A DNA stretch of 26,784 bases from UBA4459 sp036351335 (GCA_036351335.1 JAZBOW010000115.1:1-26784); one strand, 5' to 3'. Counted from the stretch's first letter, positions 7,320 through 15,824 are shown. The notes: generated by a model not told the origin, from the sequence alone. Numbers and translations: made by a program.

Positions 7320-8309
7320 ATGGATAAAAAGCTGAAGATATGTTTTGTAGGCAGCGGGGCAATAACAACCTCTATGGGCAATGTGATTTGCCTGAAAGAG
7401 GCTTATGATGTAACCCTTTTATCGATTGAAGAAGATGTGGTTAAATCCATCAATGAAGACCATCTTAATCGAAAATATTTTCCAAATGTCCGGCTTCATC
7501 CTTCGTTAAAAGCTACCTCCGACCGAGGCATTCTGCGCATTTCCGATGTGATTTTTCTGGGAATTCCTTCCAATGTAGTAGTCAGTTATGTGCGCGACTG
7601 CAAAGAACTATTCAACCCCAACGCATTGGTGGTCAATCTCGCCAAAGGTTTTGGCGTGGATCACAAAACCATTCCGCAAGGACTTTCAAGGGTAATCGAC
7701 AATCCTATTTTCAGTATGAAAGGGCCATCCTTTGCAAGGGAGATCATCAACAACCTTCCAACAGGGTTTACATTGGTGTCGAAACGAGAAAGATATTTTA
7801 AAGGTTTTGAGGAAATTTTTAAAGATACCACCATCCACCTCGACTTTTCAAATGATGTGTATGGTGTGGAAATGGCAAGTATCCTAAAGAATGTTTATGC
7901 CATTATCGTGGGTATCGTTGATGCCCATTTCGATTCCCCCAATTTGAGATCGCTAATCATTACCAAATCCATAAATGAGATGCGTGTTATTATGACCAGG
8001 TTTGGTGGTAAGGAAGAAACCATGTTTAAATATTGCGGGTTTGGCGATTTTAGCCTGACAGCACTGAACGACCTCAGCCGTAACAGAACCCTGGGCCTTC
8101 TAATTGGAAAAGGATTTTTTACAACCGACATTTCTGAAAAGGTAGTATTGGAAGGCAGGATTGCTACCAATGTGTTTGTAGAAGAGATTGCTAAAAAGCG
8201 GAATATCAAAACCAAAAACCTGATGTTGAAGGAACTTTATAAAGTTTTTAATGAACCTACTTATGACCTCGCCAACTTCGTAAATCGGATAATTGCTATC
8301 ACACCTTAA
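7320..8309 (+). CDS. NAD(P)H-dependent glycerol-3-phosphate dehydrogenase, divergent GpsA-like
   Basis: The 329-residue protein matches GpsA in length and order of motifs: an N-terminal dinucleotide loop FVGSGAITTSMG (9-20), LAKG with Lys110, GPSFA at 135-139, the catalytic Lys190 in SILKN, and a GFGDFSLT/RNR block at 240-256. It would interconvert dihydroxyacetone phosphate and sn-glycerol 3-phosphate in the cytosol. The dinucleotide loop lacks the canonical GxGxWGTA pattern, so this may be a specialised paralogue rather than the housekeeping enzyme. Its place directly after a flippase suggests it supplies glycerol phosphate for a surface glycan or lipid (inference). Its last 11 bases overlap the tail of the convergent glycosyltransferase gene. 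Confidence 0.82.
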   Translation: MDKKLKICFVGSGAITTSMGNVICLKEAYDVTLLSIEEDVVKSINEDHLNRKYFPNVRLHPSLKATSDRGILRISDVIFLGIPSNVVVSYVRDCKELFNPNALVVNLAKGFGVDHKTIPQGLSRVIDNPIFSMKGPSFAREIINNLPTGFTLVSKRERYFKGFEEIFKDTTIHLDFSNDVYGVEMASILKNVYAIIVGIVDAHFDSPNLRSLIITKSINEMRVIMTRFGGKEETMFKYCGFGDFSLTALNDLSRNRTLGLLIGKGFFTTDISEKVVLEGRIATNVFVEEIAKKRNIKTKNLMLKELYKVFNEPTYDLANFVNRIIAITP

Positions 8310-9603
8310 TATGGTTCAATACTTCTGCCAGTTTTTCTGTCAGATTTCGCCTTTCAAATTCATCAGTGTCCTTGCAGTCAGAAACTAATTTATTTCTTTT
8401 AAATTTTTTATAATTGTCCTCCAAATGCTTTTTAAGTGACCGGACTTCATTAAAATCAAATACCTCCCCGCACTTTTTATTCTGGATGATTTTGGCTGCG
8501 TCACCATCAACCGGTCCAATGCACACAATGGGTGTGTTGGAAGCCATATATTCGAAAATCTTACCTGTCAATATTAATTTGGCATTGGGCGTATCGTTTA
8601 TTAGAAGTAACAACATCGACGCGTTTCTTTGTTCATCAATAACTTTACTGTGCGGCAGGTAATTGATGGCAGTCAGGTATTTTTCCAGTCCCGCTCTTTT
8701 AAGCGATTCGACAGCATTAAAATCCATCTTACCGATATTCTTTATTTCAAGGTGGCTTGCAAACTGTATATTTTCTGAAACCAACTCTTGCAAGGCACGC
8801 CATAGATTTTCGGGGTTGCGGGTTCTGGTCAGTGAGCCTATGTGGGAAAGTGTGAATTTTTCTGATTTTGAAGTCTTCTCGCCTAACTTCATATCAACCT
8901 CATCATAGCCATTTGGAATGAAAAAATAATCCCTTTCCACTTTTTCTTTAAAATCTCTGATCATACCCGGGCTCACCACCGTAACCGCATCGGCATTCGT
9001 AAGGACTTCATTTTCCAGTTTGTGGTGCAGGCGATCAGCTCTTTTTGCAAGCTTCAATTGGTCGTAATAATCGATATTGGTCCAGGGATCGCGGAAATCG
9101 GCCAGCCATGAGATTTGCAATTTCTGCTTCAGATGGTATCCGATCATATGCATGCTGTGCGGTGGACCTGTTGTAACAATGGTGTCAATTTGCTCCTCTA
9201 CTAAATACTTTGATAGGAATTTAACCGAAGGTTTTATCCATGATTTGCGGGCATCAGGGATAAAAAGATTGCCCCTGACCCATACGGACAGGTTTTCAAG
9301 TAAACTATTTTTTGAGCCAGACTCAGATAGAAAAGCTGTTTGAATTTTCTGTTCTTTTGATTTACCGGTTAGTTTCTTATAAAGGCCGTAAGGTTCCTTG
9401 ATGGTTTTTTTAATGACTGTTAAATGTTCTGGTATGTCTTTCAGGAGTGAATAATCTTCAACAGGTCTTTCCGGATTTTCAGGGGTGTAAATAACCGGTT
9501 CCCAACCAAATTTTCGTAGGTATTTGGCAAATTTCAACCAGCGTTGTACACCTCCCCCTCCACTTGGTGGCCAGTAGTATGTTATGATGAGGACCTTTTT
9601 CAA
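8299..9603 (-). CDS. Glycosyltransferase family 4 protein
   Basis: This is a 434-residue GT-B glycosyltransferase. The N-terminus KKVLIITYYWPPSGGGGVQR carries the glycine-rich acceptor-side loop typical of a large Bacteroidota group of GT4 enzymes. The donor half includes FTLSHIGSLTRTRNP near 255-270 and a KIFEYMASNTPIV segment near 345-357, equivalent to the region around the second Glu of the E-x7-E motif. Donor and acceptor are unknown. The gene lies downstream of yfhO on the same strand, with the REP-like element in between, and ends inside the tail of the gpsA-like gene. No promoter box is visible just upstream, so it may depend on read-through from yfhO. Confidence 0.87.
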   Translation of the reverse strand: MKKVLIITYYWPPSGGGGVQRWLKFAKYLRKFGWEPVIYTPENPERPVEDYSLLKDIPEHLTVIKKTIKEPYGLYKKLTGKSKEQKIQTAFLSESGSKNSLLENLSVWVRGNLFIPDARKSWIKPSVKFLSKYLVEEQIDTIVTTGPPHSMHMIGYHLKQKLQISWLADFRDPWTNIDYYDQLKLAKRADRLHHKLENEVLTNADAVTVVSPGMIRDFKEKVERDYFFIPNGYDEVDMKLGEKTSKSEKFTLSHIGSLTRTRNPENLWRALQELVSENIQFASHLEIKNIGKMDFNAVESLKRAGLEKYLTAINYLPHSKVIDEQRNASMLLLLINDTPNAKLILTGKIFEYMASNTPIVCIGPVDGDAAKIIQNKKCGEVFDFNEVRSLKKHLEDNYKKFKRNKLVSDCKDTDEFERRNLTEKLAEVLNHIKV

Positions 9604-9620
9604 TTTCTTTCTTTATTCGA

Positions 9621-9731
9621 TTGTCATTCCGAGGGAAGTCCAGCTTTTGCTTGACGACGAGGAATCTCCTCTTGTCATTTCATTTCGCTCTTCGCTAAAA
9701 TTAGATTCTTCACTCTCGTTCAGAATGACAA
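9621..9731. repeat. REP-like composite inverted repeat
   Basis: The element begins TTGTCATTCCGAGGGAAG and ends CGTTCAGAATGACAA; the outer arms are imperfect inverted repeats (TTGTCATTCcGA against TTGTCATTCtGA read from the other end). Inner blocks also pair: GGAATCT at 9661-9667 against AGATTCT at 9702-9708. A second TTGTCATTT arm at about 9672 suggests two fused units. Elements of this TGTCATTCCGAG...GAGGAATCT type are dispersed in many Bacteroidota genomes and resemble REP sequences mobilised by IS200-like Y1 transposases. No second copy or transposase is in this window. It fills most of the 151-base yfhO-glycosyltransferase spacer. Confidence 0.7.
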
Positions 9732-9754
9732 ATAATCTATTTATGTGCTAACAA

Positions 9755-12244
9755 TTATTTTTTATCAAATAATCTTTTCCCCTCATACACCAACATGCCA
9801 ATAACTAACAATATCAACAGCAGTGAACTGGCGAATGAAATCTTTTCGCCAATCACCCAAACCCTGGGTTCAAATTTAAATTCGATCGTTCCGCTTCCTG
9901 CAGGAACTACCATTGAACGCAACACATAATTCGACCTGAAATAGGGCACCTGCTCACCATTCAAATATGCATTCCACCCTTTATTATAATAGATTTCGGA
10001 AAGCACAAGCAATTGTTCTTTTCCAGCATTATAAGTGTATGTAAGGTGATTTGGCTCATATGATTTTAATGTTACACTTGCAGATATATCCTTTTTGAAA
10101 GTTTTATTTTTCAATTGTTCTTCAAATCGTGTATCGATAATCGCAGTTTCTTTTAGGTTGTAATCATCCAATGCTTCAATTTCTTCATCTGCTGAACTGA
10201 CCATCACATAATCACTCACAAACCAGGCATGTCCATATGCTTTAGGGTTAAATAAAGGTGGCGCTTCAGGATTATAGATCATATACTTGGTATTTAGCAT
10301 ATTCAACACCTGTTTTCCCTCGAATAAACGATCCACTTTTTCTTGCGTTACACCAGATTGAAGGACTTCAATAATACCTGATATCTCATCTTGAATATGG
10401 GCTTCTATTAAATCCTGGTAACGTTGAAGTTTTGCTCCATGATACCCACCAATGGACTTATGAAAATACGAACAACTGGCATCATTGAATGTACTTTTGG
10501 TAATATCCAATACCCTGAAATCAGGGTCGTTGTCTTTTAATATTTCTTTATTGGCATTGGCTGCAACAAAAGGTACATCAACAACGCGTGCCCTTTCAAA
10601 ATTGCTGTTGTTCAAATACCTGCGGTTTACCGTTGCCATATCCGCAATAATAAGTACGGCCAACACCGCAATTAAAATTCCTTTGTTTAGATGCCCTTTC
10701 AGGTAAGCCCATAGTAACACTCCAGCTAACACAATAAACATAAAACTCCTAAGGGCATCTGCTTTGAAAATGGCAATTCTCACATCTTCAAGGCTACTGA
10801 TAAAGGCTGCAATCTGTACCGGGTCTGCCTGATCCTTCAAGCTATCAAACTGCTGCATCTCGAACTGACTCAGGAAGTCGAAGAACAGCGTAGGTGCCAC
10901 ATAAAATAATAAAGTAATCCCGGCAGTAATACCCAATGAATAGTATAGTGATTTGGGGGTTGCCTTCAATTCATCCCTCTTTCTTACTATAGCACCCAAT
11001 GCCATAAACGCAAGGATTGGAATGGTGAGTTCAGCGATTACCAATGTCATGGACACGGCACGGAATTTATTGTAGCCCGGAATATAATCAATGAAGAAAT
11101 CCGTAAAGGGCATAAAATTCTTACCCCAGGCCAGAAAAATGGATAGTATGGTAGCAGCCAGTAAAGCCCATTTAAACTTGCTTCTGACAATAAACAATCC
11201 CAAAACGAATAGAAATACCACGATAGCACCCACGTACACCGGCCCTGAAATTCCCGGCTGATCGCCCCAGTATGAACTTTGCCTAGCTATTTCACCTTGG
11301 AAATTTCTATCCGCCTTTTCAAGCGCATCTTGTTGACCGATCAAACCGGAGGCACCTCCTTTTGCGTTGGGTATTAGTAATGACCATGTTTCGCCTATAC
11401 CATAACTCCAATTTGTGATATAATCTCTGTCAAGACCAGTGGATTTATTTTCCAGGTTTTTGGTCAACTCTGGTTTACCCCGCATGGTATCCTTACCGTA
11501 ATCGTAAGTTGCCCACAGGTTGGTAAAGTGTGTTGATGCTCCCAATAATGCGCCGATAATTAAGATGCCTGCCACTTTTGCAAAATATGGCAATTGTTTT
11601 TTTTGTACGGCCCTGACTAGTTCATAAATGCCATATACCACTACCACCATCAATAAGTAATAAGTAATCTGAAGGTGTCCGGCATGGATCTGTAATGCCA
11701 GTGCTGCAGTAAACAGAAGGGCACCTGTCCATATCTTTCCTCTGAATGCTAGAATAATTCCAGCCAATACAGGTGCCATATATCCTATGGCATGGGCTTT
11801 TGAGGTGTGCCCTGCTCCCAATATAATAAAGAAGTAGGAAGAAAGCGCAAACGCTATCGCCCCCAGCAGGCTTACCCAGGGATCATTTTTTAATACCAGC
11901 ATCAGTATGAAAAAACCGAGGAAATATAAAAAGACGTAATTGGCCGGATAAGGTAATCCCAGCATCAGCAGTTTATCAATATACCGCACCAGGTTGGCCT
12001 GGTATTTTACGGAAATCTGCCAGGCAGGCATCCCACCAAACATGGAGTTTGTCCATAACGCTTCTTCACCGGTTTTTTCTCTGAAATCAACAATTTCTTT
12101 CGACATACCCTTGAACATGGTAATATCATGCTGTTTCAGTTTCTTGCCTTCTAGCAATGGAGAAAAATAAGTTAAAGTGATGGCCAAAAAAACAAGAATA
12201 GCTACCAAATAGGGCGCCGACTTTTTAAATAATTGGTTATTCAT
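9755..12244 (-). CDS. YfhO family membrane protein (putative GT-C glycosyltransferase)
   Basis: This is an 829-residue protein with an N-terminal helix (11-28), a periplasmic loop with Asp40 (KLKQHDITMF), more than ten further membrane helices to about 545, a roughly 230-residue soluble domain, and a final helix near 800-820. This matches the YfhO family. B. subtilis and Listeria homologues act as GT-C enzymes adding lipid-carried sugars to cell-wall polymers on the outer face of the membrane; an equivalent role on lipids, glycans or proteins is inferred here. The acidic residue in the first loop fits a GT-C catalytic Asp. It follows the DUF4834 gene by 27 bases on the same strand and precedes a GT4 gene, consistent with a glycan-assembly role. 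Confidence 0.85.
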   Translation of the reverse strand: MNNQLFKKSAPYLVAILVFLAITLTYFSPLLEGKKLKQHDITMFKGMSKEIVDFREKTGEEALWTNSMFGGMPAWQISVKYQANLVRYIDKLLMLGLPYPANYVFLYFLGFFILMLVLKNDPWVSLLGAIAFALSSYFFIILGAGHTSKAHAIGYMAPVLAGIILAFRGKIWTGALLFTAALALQIHAGHLQITYYLLMVVVVYGIYELVRAVQKKQLPYFAKVAGILIIGALLGASTHFTNLWATYDYGKDTMRGKPELTKNLENKSTGLDRDYITNWSYGIGETWSLLIPNAKGGASGLIGQQDALEKADRNFQGEIARQSSYWGDQPGISGPVYVGAIVVFLFVLGLFIVRSKFKWALLAATILSIFLAWGKNFMPFTDFFIDYIPGYNKFRAVSMTLVIAELTIPILAFMALGAIVRKRDELKATPKSLYYSLGITAGITLLFYVAPTLFFDFLSQFEMQQFDSLKDQADPVQIAAFISSLEDVRIAIFKADALRSFMFIVLAGVLLWAYLKGHLNKGILIAVLAVLIIADMATVNRRYLNNSNFERARVVDVPFVAANANKEILKDNDPDFRVLDITKSTFNDASCSYFHKSIGGYHGAKLQRYQDLIEAHIQDEISGIIEVLQSGVTQEKVDRLFEGKQVLNMLNTKYMIYNPEAPPLFNPKAYGHAWFVSDYVMVSSADEEIEALDDYNLKETAIIDTRFEEQLKNKTFKKDISASVTLKSYEPNHLTYTYNAGKEQLLVLSEIYYNKGWNAYLNGEQVPYFRSNYVLRSMVVPAGSGTIEFKFEPRVWVIGEKISFASSLLLILLVIGMLVYEGKRLFDKK

Positions 12245-12271
12245 TTAAAATTTTATTTCGTTAAGAAACGG

Positions 12272-12541
12272 TTATTTGTTATCAATATCTTCAAAATCGA
12301 CGTATTCACCAAAATCGTCATCATCTTTCTTGCTTTTCTTCCTGGGTTGTTTGATTTTGACTTCACCTTCTTTTTTCTGCTGTGCATTTCTGCCGGATTG
12401 ATCAAACCCCTGGTAAAATTTCTCCTGTTGTTTCTTCACATACCTGCCCATCAACCAGGGCAATCCATAGCGAAGAAACAACCTGAAAGCATAGCCAAGC
12501 AGAATAAATATCAATATGGCACTTAAAATAAATTCCATCAT
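12272..12541 (-). CDS. DUF4834 family small membrane protein
   Basis: The protein has 89 residues from the first ATG (a TTG one codon earlier is possible). One N-terminal membrane helix (about 3-23) is followed by a basic stretch, a glutamine-rich linker with YQGFDQSGR, a lysine-rich block (KQPRKKSKKDD) and a strongly acidic C-terminus ending in DFEDIDNK. This layout matches DUF4834, a Bacteroidota family of unknown function. It lies 27 bases upstream of yfhO on the same strand and is probably cotranscribed with it. An open frame on the opposite strand (12233-12526) is a shadow. Confidence 0.8.
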   Translation of the reverse strand: MMEFILSAILIFILLGYAFRLFLRYGLPWLMGRYVKKQQEKFYQGFDQSGRNAQQKKEGEVKIKQPRKKSKKDDDDFGEYVDFEDIDNK

Positions 12542-12564
12542 CAAAATGCTTTTAAAAACTCATG

Positions 12565-12572
12565 CGAAGTTA
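12565..12572 (-). promoter_or_regulatory. Candidate variant -7 box for DUF4834-yfhO
   Basis: The minus strand reads TAACTTCG, one mismatch from TAnnTTTG, 23 bases before the DUF4834 ATG. The identical 8-mer stands 22 bases before the MFS transporter ATG (15825-15832), which raises the chance that both are real promoters. Confidence 0.35.
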
Positions 12573-12590
12573 TTGCTTTTTGCTAAAACG

Positions 12591-12618
12591 AAAAAGGAGG
12601 TATGCAGTATACCTCCTT
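12591..12618 (-). terminator. Rho-independent terminator of rpmH
   Basis: AAGGAGGTAT (12594-12603) pairs perfectly with ATACCTCCTT (12609-12618) around a five-base loop, and on the minus strand the stem runs into a T5 stretch. It lies 45 bases beyond the rpmH stop. A second perfect 7-bp hairpin, ATTAGAA/TTCTAAT (12638-12656), lies between stop and terminator. Confidence 0.85.
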
Positions 12619-12663
12619 ATCAATATTTTTAGCTGGAATTAGAATGAATTTCTAATACGTCCG

Positions 12664-12816
12664 TTATTTCATTTCGTCAGAAACCGTCAATCTTTTTCTT
12701 CCTTTTGACCTTCTTCTTTTGAGCACTTTACGGCCGTTTACACTGGCCATTCTTTCGCGAAAGCCATGTTTATTTCTTCTTTTCCTGTTTGAAGGTTGAA
12801 ATGTTCTCTTAACCAT
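12664..12816 (-). CDS. rpmH: 50S ribosomal protein L34
   Basis: A 50-codon gene encodes a protein beginning MVKRTFQPSNRKRRNKHGF and continuing with a VNGRKVLKRRRSKGRKRLTVS core, unmistakable L34 of the large ribosomal subunit. Arg and Lys make up nearly half the residues. The last residues DEMK are a short acidic extension. The gene has its own consensus promoter and a strong terminator, so it is probably monocistronic. The dnaA and rnpA neighbours seen in many other bacteria are absent. Confidence 0.97.
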   Translation of the reverse strand: MVKRTFQPSNRKRRNKHGFRERMASVNGRKVLKRRRSKGRKRLTVSDEMK

Positions 12817-12836
12817 TGTTCTTTATTTTGGGAGTG

Positions 12837-12866
12837 CAAAAATAGACTTTTTTCTTTGAACTCAAA
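12837..12866 (-). promoter_or_regulatory. Consensus promoter of rpmH
   Basis: On the minus strand a TTTG -33 element (12863-12866) is followed after 18 bases by TATTTTTG (12837-12844), a full match to the Bacteroidota TTTG-N17-23-TAnnTTTG promoter. The -7 box ends 20 bases before the ATG. A-tracts upstream (12864-12870, 12877-12882) could act as an UP-like element, as fits a ribosomal protein gene. Confidence 0.8.
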
Positions 12867-12884
12867 AAAACTTTGGAAAAAATC

Positions 12885-12921
12885 TTAAAATAAAACCCCG
12901 ATGAAAATCTTCACCGGGGTT
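12885..12921 (-). terminator. Rho-independent terminator of the MFS-pepD operon
   Basis: AACCCCG (12894-12900) pairs with CGGGGTT (12915-12921); the stem extends inward past one A-C mismatch with TGAA/TTCA. On the minus strand it is followed by the T-rich TTTTATTTT. It lies 21 bases beyond the pepD stop. Confidence 0.85.
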
Positions 12922-12942
12922 GAACATTCAAAATATTGTTGG

Positions 12943-14406
12943 TTATTTTTTCTCAGGCACATGCTTTAAAGTTTCCAAAAGGAATTCATAAAACAAAGCC
13001 ACTGTATCAATCTTCACCATCTCGTCGGGTGAGTGTGGATTACGGATGGTAGGTCCGAATGAGATCATATCCCAATTTGGATAAGTAGCACCCAAAATGC
13101 CACATTCAAGTCCTGCGTGGATTACTTTTACTTCAGGCACTTTTCCGTACTTATTGTTATATATCTCTTTCATCTCTTTCAGGATGTCAGAATCAGGATT
13201 GGGTTTCCAGCCAGGGTATGCGCCTTCGCTCACAGCTTTGGCACCAGCGGCTTCAAAAACAGTCCTGATCTCAGCGGCTAGTTTGTCCCTGTCATCATCC
13301 ACCAAACTCCTGTTTAGCGTGCAGAGTTGAATTTTTTTGCCGTCAGATTTTACAATAGCCAGGTTAGTTGAAGTTTCGACGATGCCTTTTACACTTTCAC
13401 TCATTTTGATCACGCCATTCGGGCAACCGGCAACTGCGTCATACAGGCTTTTCTGCGTTTTCTCATCGATGATATTGGCAGGAAGATCGGAAGCTTCGGC
13501 AATAACAATCAATCCCGGATCTGCTTCTTTAAACTCATCCTGTGCGATTTCTTCAAACTCGCTCACAAATGCTTCAAAATCTACCTTTCTATCTTCCGGA
13601 ACGACAACTGTAACAAACGATTCGCGAGGAATGGCATTTCTTAAACTGCCACCGTTAATTTCTGCCAAACGAACGCCATATTTCTCAAATGCTTTCATCA
13701 GCAATACATTCATTATTTTATTCGCGTTTCCACGTCCCAGGTGAATATCCAGTCCTGAATGACCACCTTTCAGCCCTTTTACGCTTACTTTGTATGCAGC
13801 TATACCTTCGGGAGTATCTTCAGCTTTGTATTTGAATTCGCCATTGGTATCCACACCACCGGCACAGCCAATATACAATTCGCCTTCATCTTCTGAATCA
13901 AGGTTCATCAGGATGTCGCCATCCAGGATTCCTGGTTTCAGGTTTTCAGCACCTGTCATTCCGGTTTCTTCATCCATAGTGATTAATACTTCAACCGGAC
14001 CATGCTCAATATCGGTTGCCTGCAGCACCGACATGCCTGCTGCTACACCCATACCATTATCGGCACCCAGGGTGGTTCCTCTGGCGGTTACCCATTCACC
14101 GTCCACATAGGCATCGATTGGGTCCTTTTCAAAATCGTGCTCGGTATCGGCATTTTTTTGTGGTACCATATCCATGTGGCCCTGAAGGATGATACCTTTT
14201 CGGTTTTCCATACCTTCAGTTGCGGGTTTTTTAATGATCACATTGCCGACCTCATCGACGATGGTTTCCAAATTAAGATCTTCACCGAATTTCTTCAGGT
14301 AAGCGATTACTTTTTCTTCTTTCTTAGAGGGCCTCGGTATCTGTGTTAACTCATAAAAGTTTTTCCAAATACTTTCAGGCTTCAGTTTTAATATGTCTTT
14401 ACTCAT
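12943..14406 (-). CDS. pepD: Aminoacyl-histidine dipeptidase (M20C, PepD)
   Basis: This is a 487-residue cytosolic zinc dipeptidase; E. coli PepD is about 485. It hydrolyses Xaa-His and other unblocked dipeptides. Metal and catalytic residues can be placed: GHMDM with His77 and Asp79, GADNGMG with bridging Asp116, the catalytic base Glu146 and ligand Glu147 in MDEETG, NLDSEDEG with Asp170, and a C-terminal NPHSPDE histidine near residue 463. The lid/dimerisation domain with GLKGGHSGLDIHLGRGNAN occupies about 210-390. There is no signal peptide. It starts one base after the stop of an MFS transporter on the same strand, which points to translational coupling and a shared role in using imported dipeptides (inference). 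A terminator follows. Confidence 0.95.
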   Translation of the reverse strand: MSKDILKLKPESIWKNFYELTQIPRPSKKEEKVIAYLKKFGEDLNLETIVDEVGNVIIKKPATEGMENRKGIILQGHMDMVPQKNADTEHDFEKDPIDAYVDGEWVTARGTTLGADNGMGVAAGMSVLQATDIEHGPVEVLITMDEETGMTGAENLKPGILDGDILMNLDSEDEGELYIGCAGGVDTNGEFKYKAEDTPEGIAAYKVSVKGLKGGHSGLDIHLGRGNANKIMNVLLMKAFEKYGVRLAEINGGSLRNAIPRESFVTVVVPEDRKVDFEAFVSEFEEIAQDEFKEADPGLIVIAEASDLPANIIDEKTQKSLYDAVAGCPNGVIKMSESVKGIVETSTNLAIVKSDGKKIQLCTLNRSLVDDDRDKLAAEIRTVFEAAGAKAVSEGAYPGWKPNPDSDILKEMKEIYNNKYGKVPEVKVIHAGLECGILGATYPNWDMISFGPTIRNPHSPDEMVKIDTVALFYEFLLETLKHVPEKK

Positions 14407-14407
14407 T

Positions 14408-15802
14408 TTAAATTGATTGTTTTAATTTTTCAATATTAGGCAATTCAAGGCCATATCCTTTTTTCTTGTCCTCGGCTTTAAGCATCAAGGCTACAATGAT
14501 AGCCAAGAAACCCGTGGCAGCAAATATCAGCATCGGGATGGTATAATCATAATACAGGAATTTACCTTCAGCATCTAATACCTGGCCATACTTGTCAAGC
14601 ACGATACCAATTAATAACGGTACGCCCATCAATCCCCAATTTTGCACCCAGAAAATAAGCGCGTAAGCTGTTCCGAGTTGTTTTTCAGGAATAATTTTAG
14701 GAACGGATGGCCACATCGCTGAAGGTACCAGTGAGAATGTAATACCAAGGAAGATGATAAGACCAATTGCCAAAAGATAATTGTCAAGTGCTGGAATTGC
14801 AAAAACCAAATGGGCAAGCAATAACATCACTGAACCAATAAGCATAATAGTGGCACCTTTTCCTTTTCTATCGTATATATTACCAAAAAAAGGTGTCAGG
14901 ATGATGGTTCCAAAGGGAAGCAATCCGGGAATAGATCCGGCAAACTCCTCGGCAACACCGTATTTATTAATCATTAAATCAGTGGCGTAATATAAAAATG
15001 GGAACACACCTGAATAGAACAATACACATAACAATGCGATAAGCCAGAAGCCTTTATTTTTTATAATGAAAAGAATGTCTTTTACTTTAAACTCTTCCTC
15101 TTCTGATACTTCATCAGTAATTCCTTCTGATTTTTCAAGTTTTCTATCCATGAATGTGTACCAGATAAAAGCAACGAAACCTGCAACTAACAGACCAAGT
15201 CCCAGCATCACTGGTGCCGAAAGATTGGGTATACCATCCATACCGAAGGCTTTTGCCATAGGTAGAGGCAATGCCAGCGCTAAAGCAGTTCCCATACGGG
15301 CAGTGGCCATTTCAAGCCCCATGGCCAGGGCCATCTCCTTTCCTTTAAACCACTTGACTATAATTTTTGAGACCGTTATACCCGCAGCTTCCACACCGAC
15401 TCCAAAGATTCCGAATCCCAATGCACCTATCGCTATTTGTGTTTTAAATCCCAGAATCATTCCTTCCATCGGGATGATTTGAGAAATAGCAACATATTGC
15501 AACAAAGTACCTACAATCATTGTTAAACTGGCACCAATACCTGTAAACCGAACACCCATTTTATCGAGAATAATACCCGCGAAAATGAGCATCAGAAAAA
15601 ATACATTGAACCAGCCATAAGCACTGTTCCAGATACCGAAATCGCTACTGGTCCAGTTGAAATATCTTTCAAGTTCAGGCTTTAATGGAGAAATTACATA
15701 GTTAATGTAATAACCCGTCATCATTGTGAAAGAGACTACGGCAAGGGCACCCCAACGTGCACCTTTTGAATCTCTTAATGACTTTTTAATTGCTTCTGTC
15801 AT
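14408..15802 (-). CDS. MFS transporter, possible dipeptide carrier
   Basis: This is a 464-residue major facilitator protein with about 12 membrane helices. Motif A appears after helix 2 as GIILDKMGVR (76-85), and its second-half counterpart as FGNIYDRKGKG near 310. A charged cytoplasmic loop (about 218-245, rich in Glu) separates the halves. The segment NSAYGWFNVFFLMLIFAG resembles the helix-2 region of the MFSD1 dipeptide transporter group, but this is from memory only. The one-base gap to pepD supports dipeptide uptake as the role (inference). Alternatives are organic anion or nitrate/oxalate carriers of the same superfamily. A TAACTTCG box stands 22 bases upstream. Confidence 0.85.
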   Translation of the reverse strand: MTEAIKKSLRDSKGARWGALAVVSFTMMTGYYINYVISPLKPELERYFNWTSSDFGIWNSAYGWFNVFFLMLIFAGIILDKMGVRFTGIGASLTMIVGTLLQYVAISQIIPMEGMILGFKTQIAIGALGFGIFGVGVEAAGITVSKIIVKWFKGKEMALAMGLEMATARMGTALALALPLPMAKAFGMDGIPNLSAPVMLGLGLLVAGFVAFIWYTFMDRKLEKSEGITDEVSEEEEFKVKDILFIIKNKGFWLIALLCVLFYSGVFPFLYYATDLMINKYGVAEEFAGSIPGLLPFGTIILTPFFGNIYDRKGKGATIMLIGSVMLLLAHLVFAIPALDNYLLAIGLIIFLGITFSLVPSAMWPSVPKIIPEKQLGTAYALIFWVQNWGLMGVPLLIGIVLDKYGQVLDAEGKFLYYDYTIPMLIFAATGFLAIIVALMLKAEDKKKGYGLELPNIEKLKQSI

Positions 15803-15824
15803 AATGAAATTTTTAATGAAGGGG

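Noticed and set aside
12233..12526. 97-codon plus-strand open frame opposite the DUF4834 gene
   Set aside because: The Phe-rich translation is what an antisense reading of a Lys/Glu-rich gene gives; DUF4834 on the other strand is recognisable and fits the operon.
15066..15482. 138-codon plus-strand open frame inside the MFS gene, and similar ones inside pepD (13337-13744, 14002-14349)
   Set aside because: They are antisense shadows of intact conserved genes, with no recognisable family or promoter.
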